64,000 bases of DNA, taken from Conexibacter sp. SYSU D00693. GTDB taxonomy: Bacteria > Actinomycetota > Thermoleophilia > Solirubrobacterales > Solirubrobacteraceae. The position numbers and the translations under genes were made by a program. The DNA lies in contig NZ_CP070950.1 in the NCBI RefSeq assembly GCF_017084525.1, positions 3,968,001 through 4,032,000 of the forward strand, read 5' to 3'. Shown here in pieces: positions 59,398 through 64,000 of the stretch; the first letter of the stretch is position 1, and every line of letters starts with the position of its first letter. Under the pieces are notes generated by a model, which ran no database searches, was not told where the DNA came from, and saw only the letters and a program-made list of their open reading frames with translations.

Positions 59398-59948
59398 CAC
59401 TCGTGCTCCTCGGGGCTGGCGGACAGGCGGCGGCGCAGGCCCGCGAGCCCGCGCGAGACGCGCTGGCGCACGGCGGCCTCGGACGAGCCCGAGCCCGCGG
59501 CGATCTCCGCGTACTCGAGCTCCTGCACGACGCGGGCGCGGACGGCGTCCCGCTGGTCGTCGGGCAGCTCGTCGAGTGCCGCGTCGATCTCGGGGCGCCG
59601 GGCGAGGGCGTCGAGCCGGGCGAGGTCGGCCTCGCCCAGCGCGGGACGCTCGACGCCCAGGCGCCTGCGCGCCCGGGCCTCGACCGCCCCGCGCTCGTGC
59701 AGCCGCGCGCACTGGATGCGGGCGATCCCGTAGAGCCACCCGGCCGCCGGCCCGCGGTCGGACCGGAAGCGGTGGCAGCCCTCGAGGGCGAGGGCGAAGG
59801 TCTCGGCGACGAGGTCGGCGGCCGTCTCGGGGTCGCGCGTGCGCCGCAGGCAGAACGCCAGGACGCCCGCGGCGTGGCGGCGGTAGAACGCCGCGAACGC
59901 CTCGGGGTCCCGGTCGGCCGCCTGGAGCAGCTCGTCGTCGGAGGGCAC
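59397..59948 (-). CDS. ECF-type RNA polymerase sigma factor
   Basis: The protein has sigma region 2 (DPEAFAAFYRRHAAGVLAFC, DLVAETFALALEG, AAGWLYGIARIQCARLHERG) and region 4 (LPDDQRDAVRARVVQELEY, then SSEAAVRQRVSRGLAGLRRRL). GTG 59948 is preferred over in-frame GTG 59954, because the GGGAGGG sequence lies 7 bases from the former and only 1 from the latter. It makes about 183 residues. The ribosome-binding site is buried in a hairpin (59956-59973). The membrane partner gene follows with a TGATG overlap. Confidence 0.92.
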   Translation of the reverse strand: MPSDDELLQAADRDPEAFAAFYRRHAAGVLAFCLRRTRDPETAADLVAETFALALEGCHRFRSDRGPAAGWLYGIARIQCARLHERGAVEARARRRLGVERPALGEADLARLDALARRPEIDAALDELPDDQRDAVRARVVQELEYAEIAAGSGSSEAAVRQRVSRGLAGLRRRLSASPEEHE

Positions 59949-59955
59949 CCGCACA

Positions 59956-59973
59956 CCCTCCCTTGCGGGAGGG
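59956..59973 (-). promoter_or_regulatory. GNRA-loop hairpin holding the sigma gene's ribosome-binding site
   Basis: On the minus strand CCCTCCC-GCAA-GGGAGGG is a perfect 7-bp stem with a GCAA tetraloop. Its 3' arm is the ribosome-binding site for GTG 59948. Pairing would hide the site and lower translation unless melted. Confidence 0.6.
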
Positions 59974-60013
59974 CCCGGGTGCTGTGACAGCGGCGCCCGC
60001 TAGGCGCCCGAGG

Positions 60014-60211
60014 TCACTGGTTCCAGTTCTCGGCCGTCACCTTGCCGTGACGGCTGCTCTTGTGGCGCGCGTCGACGTCCTGGCCGCGCGTGGCCTCGTC
60101 GAGCTGGCCGGCGTGGTCGCTGGCGCTCGTGGCCTTCGACGCCTCCTCGGCCTCGGATGCCTTGTCGTCGACGACGCGCTTGAAGCGGTCCAGCTGCTCG
60201 TCCTTGCTCAT
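60014..60211 (-). CDS. Small hydrophilic protein, 65 residues
   Basis: This charged protein (MSKDEQLDRFKRVVDDKASE, then a Ser/Ala/Glu-rich part, ending HGKVTAENWNQ) has no hydrophobic segment and no recognised family. Codon use matches the surrounding genes, and a box 6 bp upstream of ATG 60211 suggests leaderless expression. It is divergent from another tiny acidic gene 30 bp away. A stress-related role is possible but unsupported. Confidence 0.6.
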   Translation of the reverse strand: MSKDEQLDRFKRVVDDKASEAEEASKATSASDHAGQLDEATRGQDVDARHKSSRHGKVTAENWNQ

Positions 60212-60217
60212 GCTCGG

Positions 60218-60235
60218 GCAGTACCCGGGTAGGCC
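60218..60235. promoter_or_regulatory. Back-to-back -10 boxes around TACCCGGGTA
   Basis: TAGGCC (60230-60235, plus) and TACTGC (60223-60218, minus) each end 6 bp before an ATG (60242 and 60211). Their 5' ends are the two ends of a 10-bp palindrome. The two polymerases could not bind at once. Confidence 0.35.
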
Positions 60236-60241
60236 GCGGCC

Positions 60242-60394
60242 ATGAGCACCCAAGAGGATCCGCAGCCCGTCGACGCCGAGGAGCGCGCCGACCAGCCGGC
60301 CGCCGAGCCCGACGAGGGCCTGCAGCCCGACGACGGCTCGCGCACGGCGCCCCACGGTGACGACAAGCCGCCCTCGCCTGCGCACGGCGCGTAG
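60242..60394 (+). CDS. Very small acidic protein, 50 residues
   Basis: ATG 60242 opens a 50-codon frame ending TAG 60394. The product is acidic and Pro/Asp/Glu-rich (MSTQEDPQPVDAEERADQPA, ending PPSPAHGA), probably disordered. Third-position GC use is normal for this chromosome. Expression is supported only by the leaderless spacing and the divergent arrangement with 60014-60211. Confidence 0.45.
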   Translation: MSTQEDPQPVDAEERADQPAAEPDEGLQPDDGSRTAPHGDDKPPSPAHGA

Positions 60395-60407
60395 GCGACG
60401 GGATAGG

Positions 60408-60435
60408 GTGGGAAGTGGCACGTCCCACTTCCCAC
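60408..60435 (+). repeat. 28-bp inverted repeat, family 2 (copy 2), in the BKACE leader
   Basis: Perfect 11-bp arms GTGGGAAGTGG and CCACTTCCCAC flank CACGTC. The hairpin ends one base before the AGGAG ribosome-binding site (60436-60440) of GTG 60446, and a TAGGGT -10 candidate (60404-60409) overlaps its start. It would form at the 5' end of the mRNA. Confidence 0.75.
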
Positions 60436-60445
60436 AGGAGTCCTC

Positions 60446-61363
60446 GTGGCCCTCGACGATCCCGTCGTCATCACCTGCGCGATCTCGGGCGCGCTCGCCA
60501 ACCGCGACCAGTGCCCGGCCATCCCCTACACGCCGGAGGAGTACGCCGCCGAGGCGCGCCGCATCGTCGACGAGGGCGGGGTGCACATCCACATCCACGC
60601 CCGCAAGCCCGACGGCACGCCGAGCTACGAGGTCGAGGACTTCCAGGCCATCCACGACGCGATCCGCGCCGAGGTCGGCGACGCCGCGATCCTGAACTTC
60701 TCGACCGGGACGGTCGGCGTGTCCGTGGAGAAGCGCGTGGCCTACCTCGAGGCCGTCCGGCCCGAGGTCGCCGCCCTGAACATGGGCTCGATGAACTACG
60801 CGAAGTACTCGGCGTCGCGCAAGGACTTCGTGTTCAAGATGGTCTTCGCGAACCCGTTCGACGAGATCGTCGCGCTGCTGCAGGCGATGAACGACCTGGG
60901 CATCAAGCCCGAGCACGAGTGCTTCGACCTCGGCCACGTCGGCTCGCTCGCACCGCTCATCGACATGGGTGTCCTCAGGACCCCGCTGCACGTCGACTTC
61001 GTCATGGGCGTCACCGGCGGCATCCCGCCGACCGCCCGCAACCTCGCCGCGATGGCCGACAACCTCGCCGAGACGCCGGGCGGCCCGCACCACTGGGGCG
61101 TCATCGGGATCTCGCGCCGGCAGTGGATGCTCGTCACCGCGGCCCTGTCGCTGGGCGGCTCGATCCGCGTCGGCCTCGAGGACAACCTCTACCTCCCCGA
61201 CGGGGAGATGGCCCGCTCCAACGGCGACCTCATCGCCAAGGCCCGCGAGATGACGCTCAACGCCGGCCGGCGCCCCGCGACGGTCGACGAGGCGCGCAGC
61301 ATGCTCGGCGTCCCCAAGCCGCAGCTCTCGCGCCGCGACGTCCTGACGGGCGACGTCGCCTGA
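60446..61363 (+). CDS. BKACE-family protein (3-keto-5-aminohexanoate cleavage-like)
   Basis: This 305-residue TIM-barrel protein belongs to the beta-keto acid cleavage enzymes, which split a 3-keto acid with acetyl-CoA. The Zn-binding motif is HIHIHAR (His 47, 49 and 51) with further family blocks LNFSTGTVGVSVEKRVAYL, NMGSMNYAKY, ECFDLGHVGSL and GGSIRVGLEDNLYLPDG. The exact keto acid cannot be read from sequence. GTG 60446 follows AGGAG at 5 bases. The MerR gene starts 7 bp after its stop and may regulate it. Confidence 0.92.
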   Translation: MALDDPVVITCAISGALANRDQCPAIPYTPEEYAAEARRIVDEGGVHIHIHARKPDGTPSYEVEDFQAIHDAIRAEVGDAAILNFSTGTVGVSVEKRVAYLEAVRPEVAALNMGSMNYAKYSASRKDFVFKMVFANPFDEIVALLQAMNDLGIKPEHECFDLGHVGSLAPLIDMGVLRTPLHVDFVMGVTGGIPPTARNLAAMADNLAETPGGPHHWGVIGISRRQWMLVTAALSLGGSIRVGLEDNLYLPDGEMARSNGDLIAKAREMTLNAGRRPATVDEARSMLGVPKPQLSRRDVLTGDVA

Positions 61364-61370
61364 GCCGGTC

Positions 61371-62123
61371 TTGAACGACGCTGGGCTCCTCAAGATGGCG
61401 GAGCTGGCCGAGCGCTCGGGCGTCTCGGCCGGCACGATCAAGCACTACCTGCGCGAGGGGCTGCTCGGCGCGGGCACCGACATCGTGCGCACCTCGCGCA
61501 ACATGGCCTGGTACCCGCCCGTCTACGTCGAGCGCATCCGGCTCATCAAGCGGCTGCAGGAGGACCGCTTCATGCCGCTCAAGGCGATCAAGGGCGTGCT
61601 CGACGAGGACCCCGCCCGCGCCGAGGCGCTCGTCGAGGTGGAGGACCGCATCCTCCAGCAGGCCCTGGAACGCCAGGGCGCGACGGGTGACCGCGTGTCG
61701 AAGGCCGAGGTCCGCCGCCGCTACGACCTGCCGGCCAACGTCCTGGACCGCCTGACCGAGCTCGGCGTGCTGACCCCGAACTCGCGCGGCTTCGACGAGG
61801 AGGACCTCAAGATCATCCAGGCCTTCGTGCGCTTCCGCGCCGGCGGCTTCGACGAGACGCTGGGCTTCACGGTCTACGACGCGCTGCGCTACCGCGAGGC
61901 GCTCGAGCCGCTGGTGGAGGAGGAGGTGCGCACGCTGCGCGACCGCCTGGTCGGCGAGGTCCCGCCCGAGCGCGCGGCCGAGATCATCGCCGCGGGCGCC
62001 GAGCCGCTGCGCGACCTCGTCGGCGCGCTGCACACGAAGATGGTCGTCGAGGAGCTGCGCCGTCAGCTCGGCGGCGCGTCGTCGACCGCCGGGTCCGGCG
62101 GCGGCGCCAGGAGCCCGTCGTAG
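61371..62123 (+). CDS. MerR-family transcriptional regulator
   Basis: The protein starts at TTG 61371 (250 residues) or ATG 61395 (242 residues). It opens with the MerR helix-turn-helix KMAELAERSGVSAGTIKHYL, then the wing and PPVYVERIRLIKRLQEDRFM, then a helical effector region without metal-binding Cys. This suggests an organic or acyl-CoA-type ligand. Its position right after the BKACE gene suggests regulation of that operon. The 3' end overlaps the convergent methyltransferase by 61 bp. Confidence 0.88.
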   Translation: MNDAGLLKMAELAERSGVSAGTIKHYLREGLLGAGTDIVRTSRNMAWYPPVYVERIRLIKRLQEDRFMPLKAIKGVLDEDPARAEALVEVEDRILQQALERQGATGDRVSKAEVRRRYDLPANVLDRLTELGVLTPNSRGFDEEDLKIIQAFVRFRAGGFDETLGFTVYDALRYREALEPLVEEEVRTLRDRLVGEVPPERAAEIIAAGAEPLRDLVGALHTKMVVEELRRQLGGASSTAGSGGGARSPS

Positions 62124-62944
62124 GCCGAGCCGTCGAACGGCGGCGGCTCGACGCCCGCGGCGCGCGCCTCGGCGCGCTTGCGGAAGAAGTCGAACGGGGG
62201 CTGGGTGGGGAGGCGGTCGACCGGCTTGCACACCAGCTCGGTGAACCACGGCGAGGAGTGGTTCTCGATGCGCTCGACGACCTCGAAGCACGCGGTGCGC
62301 ACCATCGCCTCCAGCGCGCTGGGCGTGATGCCCCACCAGAAGTTGTTGTGCCCGAGCATCGGCGCGTCGATGAACGGCCCGCCGATCGAGCCCGCGCCGC
62401 TGCCCGCGGCCTGCCAGTGCGGGGACTCGTGCACCCGCCGCGAGCCCTCCGGCAGGTAGGGGTAGAAGACGCACGCCTGCTTGACGCCCGGCACCTCGGC
62501 CATCGTGTGCGAGCCGAGGTAGAGCGTCTCGCGGCAGATCCGGCGCAGGTGGATGAGCTGCTGGACCGGGTTGGGCGTGTGGTAGACGACGCCCGAGCAC
62601 CAGACGACGTCGTGCGCGCCGATGCGCTCGACGCTCAGCGGGTCCTCGAGGTCGCCCTGGACGATGCGCACGTCGAGGCCGGTCGAGGCGCGGCGCTCGA
62701 GGAACTCCGGCGTCGGGTCGCCGGCGTCGAAGCACGTGACCGGCGAGGCGCCGGCCGCGGCGGCCTGGAAGGCGATGTCGCCGTTGATGCCGTACAGGCC
62801 GCCGACGTCGACGAAGGACCTGCCGGGGACGTGCGCGCGGATCCACGCCGAGCGTGCGGCGTGGTCGTCCTCGCGCGAGGTGCGCCCGCGCAGCTTGCGG
62901 CGCACGCGGGCGGCGGTGATCCAGGTCCACTCGGCCAGGGACAC
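62063..62944 (-). CDS. SAM-dependent methyltransferase
   Basis: This 293-residue protein has a class I fold with motif I RSFVDVGGLYGINGDIAFQA, motif II around VTCFDAGDPTPEF, VRIVQGDLEDPLS and the motif IV-like HDVVWCSGVVYHTPNP. A long C-terminal part contains GHNNFWWGITPSALEAMV. Relatives act on glycans, lipids or tRNA; the substrate is unknown. It starts at GTG 62944, and the C-terminal Pro-rich tail (PPPDPAVDDAPPS) is antisense to the MerR gene end. Confidence 0.87.
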   Translation of the reverse strand: MSLAEWTWITAARVRRKLRGRTSREDDHAARSAWIRAHVPGRSFVDVGGLYGINGDIAFQAAAAGASPVTCFDAGDPTPEFLERRASTGLDVRIVQGDLEDPLSVERIGAHDVVWCSGVVYHTPNPVQQLIHLRRICRETLYLGSHTMAEVPGVKQACVFYPYLPEGSRRVHESPHWQAAGSGAGSIGGPFIDAPMLGHNNFWWGITPSALEAMVRTACFEVVERIENHSSPWFTELVCKPVDRLPTQPPFDFFRKRAEARAAGVEPPPFDGSAYDGLLAPPPDPAVDDAPPS

Positions 62945-62965
62945 CGGCAGGAGCCTAGGGCTCCG

Positions 62966-63856
62966 TCACCAGCGCACGTCGTGGCGCTCCATCACGCCCG
63001 CGCCGCGCGCGAGGACGACGCCGCCCGGCAGCGTGCCGGTGAACGCCCCGAACGGCTGGCGGTAGGCGCTGTCGAGCAGGACCAGCCGGTCGTGGCGAGC
63101 GCGCTGGGCCTCGGCGGCGAAGCGCAGGACCTCGTCGCCCGGGCCGTGCACCGCGTCGAGGCCGTCGAAGCGCACGGGGCCGGCCTCCACCGCGACGCCG
63201 TCGACCCAGACGGTGCACTCGCCGGCGGCGGGGTCGTCGTGCACGCCGTCGCAGAGGTTCCACAGGACCTGGCGGCCCGCCTCGTCCACGCCGGCGCCCG
63301 CCGACCACGACCAGCGCGTCTCGCGCGCGTGGAAGCCGGCGGAGTCGTCGATGAGGGCGGGGCCGTCGACGGCGATCCGGCGGCCGTCGAGCACGAGCGT
63401 CCCGTGCACGCGCGCGCCCTGCTTGCGCGTCCAGATCCACGACGGGCCGTGGGGGCTGACCACCTCGACCGCCTCCCCCCGGGGCTCGAGCGCGAGGTCG
63501 GCGCGCACGCCTCGGCCGCCGAAGCGCACGCGGTCGCCGACCTCGACGCCGCCGGGGACGAAGCGGGTGCGCTCCCGCAGGGTGCGCGAGCCGCGGTCCC
63601 ACACGGCCCAGAAGGTCTGGGGCGCGCCGCCGAGCGAGACGCGCCCGGCGCAGAGCAGGACGTCCTGCGCGTAGAGGCCGACGTAGCGCCAGGACTTGCG
63701 CGGCCGGCGGGCGCGCAGCAGCGGCATGCGGCCGGGCGGCAGCGGCAGCGGCGGGCGTGCCAGGCTCCCGGAGCCGTCGTCGACCCCGCGCCACGGCAGC
63801 GCGACGCCGTCACGGGCGGTGGCGCCGGGCGCCGCTGAGGGCTCCACGGCCGTCAT
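62966..63856 (-). CDS. DUF2804-like protein
   Basis: This 296-residue beta-rich protein resembles the DUF2804 family: KSWRYVGLYAQDVLLCAGRVS, QTFWAVWDRGSRTL, SWIWTRKQGARVHGTLVLDG and FHARETRWSWSAG. DUF2804 proteins are of unknown function and are lipid-associated in context in some actinobacteria. No signal peptide or membrane segment is seen. ATG 63856 is followed by the conserved part after about 30 variable residues. It is divergent from the nitrilase-family gene. Confidence 0.78.
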   Translation of the reverse strand: MTAVEPSAAPGATARDGVALPWRGVDDGSGSLARPPLPLPPGRMPLLRARRPRKSWRYVGLYAQDVLLCAGRVSLGGAPQTFWAVWDRGSRTLRERTRFVPGGVEVGDRVRFGGRGVRADLALEPRGEAVEVVSPHGPSWIWTRKQGARVHGTLVLDGRRIAVDGPALIDDSAGFHARETRWSWSAGAGVDEAGRQVLWNLCDGVHDDPAAGECTVWVDGVAVEAGPVRFDGLDAVHGPGDEVLRFAAEAQRARHDRLVLLDSAYRQPFGAFTGTLPGGVVLARGAGVMERHDVRW

Positions 63857-63881
63857 CGCGGGTATCCTGCCGGACGTCCGG

Positions 63882-63897
63882 TTGACTGACCAGTCAA
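63882..63897. promoter_or_regulatory. Palindrome TTGACT-GACC-AGTCAA, TetR-type operator candidate
   Basis: Perfect 6-bp arms around GACC match the look of many TetR-family operators. It lies in the 68-bp gap between divergent DUF2804-like and nitrilase genes, and its left arm resembles a -35 box. The regulator is not adjacent. Confidence 0.5.
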
Positions 63898-63924
63898 TCT
63901 GGGTGAGAGGCCTGTCCCGCCACC

Positions 63925-64000
63925 ATGCGCGCCGCCGCGATCCAGCTCACCGCGACCGCTGACGCGGACCGCAACCTCGAGACCGCCGACCGGCTGGTCC
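63925..64000 (+). CDS. Carbon-nitrogen hydrolase (nitrilase family), 3'-truncated
   Basis: Only 25 codons are visible (MRAAAIQLTATADADRNLE onward). The AIQLTATADADRNLETADRLV pattern is the first strand and helix of nitrilase-superfamily amidases. The catalytic Glu, Lys and Cys lie beyond the window, so activity cannot be checked. The candidate operator at 63882-63897 lies upstream. Confidence 0.75.
   Translation, partial: MRAAAIQLTATADADRNLETADRLV

Overview
The window is a 64 kb piece of a very GC-rich chromosome (by eye mid-70s % GC). Codons end almost always in G or C, starts are often GTG, and genes are packed tightly. The gene set (several acyl-CoA dehydrogenases and enoyl-CoA hydratases, WS/DGAT wax-ester/triacylglycerol synthase, PccB-type carboxylase, ECF sigma factors, a PucR regulator, TANNNT-type leaderless promoters) points to an actinomycete. 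The style (short free-standing biotin carrier, sigma factor with a fused zinc-finger and membrane tail, lipoprotein PQQ-type sugar dehydrogenases) makes Thermoleophilia/Solirubrobacterales my best guess, but that is inference. No tRNA, rRNA, CRISPR array, IS element, prophage or plasmid gene was seen; this looks like core chromosome.

Layout. 1-8 kb: end of a PucR regulator, a lipoprotein sugar dehydrogenase, a WS/DGAT acyltransferase, then an overlapping methyltransferase / metallo-beta-lactamase-fold hydrolase / molybdopterin oxidoreductase operon. 7.5-10.2 kb: Leu-type amino-acid dehydrogenase downstream of a membrane-tethered sigma factor. 10.3-15.8 kb: thiolase, polytopic membrane protein, and an exported redox group (Tat multicopper oxidase, cupredoxin, second sugar dehydrogenase). 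15.8-19.4 kb: ferric-iron-type ABC transporter. 19.4-26.5 kb: SCP2 protein, DsbA-like protein, USP-like protein, NUDIX, rubredoxin, bioA, membrane-fused spermidine-synthase-like protein, SRPBCC, VOC, 1-Cys peroxiredoxin. 26.7-29.9 kb: bioB-bioF-bioD. 29.9-38.4 kb: exonuclease III, AI-2E-family permease, GMC oxidoreductase, enoyl-CoA hydratase, biotin carrier, GT2, glycerol kinase, PlsC. 38.4-45.6 kb: GNAT, beta-propeller/RTX exoprotein, degenerate SDR, two alpha/beta hydrolases, ACT protein, SDR. 45.7-53.2 kb: small exported protein, acyl-CoA dehydrogenase, glpD, TetR, chemoreceptor, CPA1 antiporter. 53.5-58.2 kb: acyl-CoA dehydrogenase, enoyl-CoA hydratase, arginase-like protein, acyl-CoA carboxylase beta subunit. 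58.4-64 kb: ECF sigma factor with a LytR_C membrane partner, two tiny divergent genes, BKACE, MerR regulator, methyltransferase, DUF2804-like protein, start of a nitrilase-family gene.

Together the genes suggest an aerobic lipid-using and lipid-storing heterotroph: glycerol uptake into lipid (glpK, plsC, glpD, WS/DGAT), beta-oxidation and propionyl/acetyl-CoA carboxylation, biotin synthesis to feed the carboxylase, and secreted copper/PQQ redox enzymes.

The most unusual content is not in the genes. (1) Eight copies of a 27-bp palindrome sit in four intergenic gaps, in arrays with a 33-35 bp period, with compensatory arm changes; one array supplies the only usable start codons of the downstream dehydrogenase. 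A related 28-bp hairpin family occurs twice. (2) TAG is the majority stop codon (about 37 of 63 genes by hand count), and five convergent gene pairs share a single CTAG as both stop codons. (3) Two genes have no ATG/GTG/TTG start and appear to start at CTG in a CTGA overlap. (4) Many genes look leaderless, and one ECF sigma gene has its ribosome-binding site buried in a GNRA-capped hairpin.
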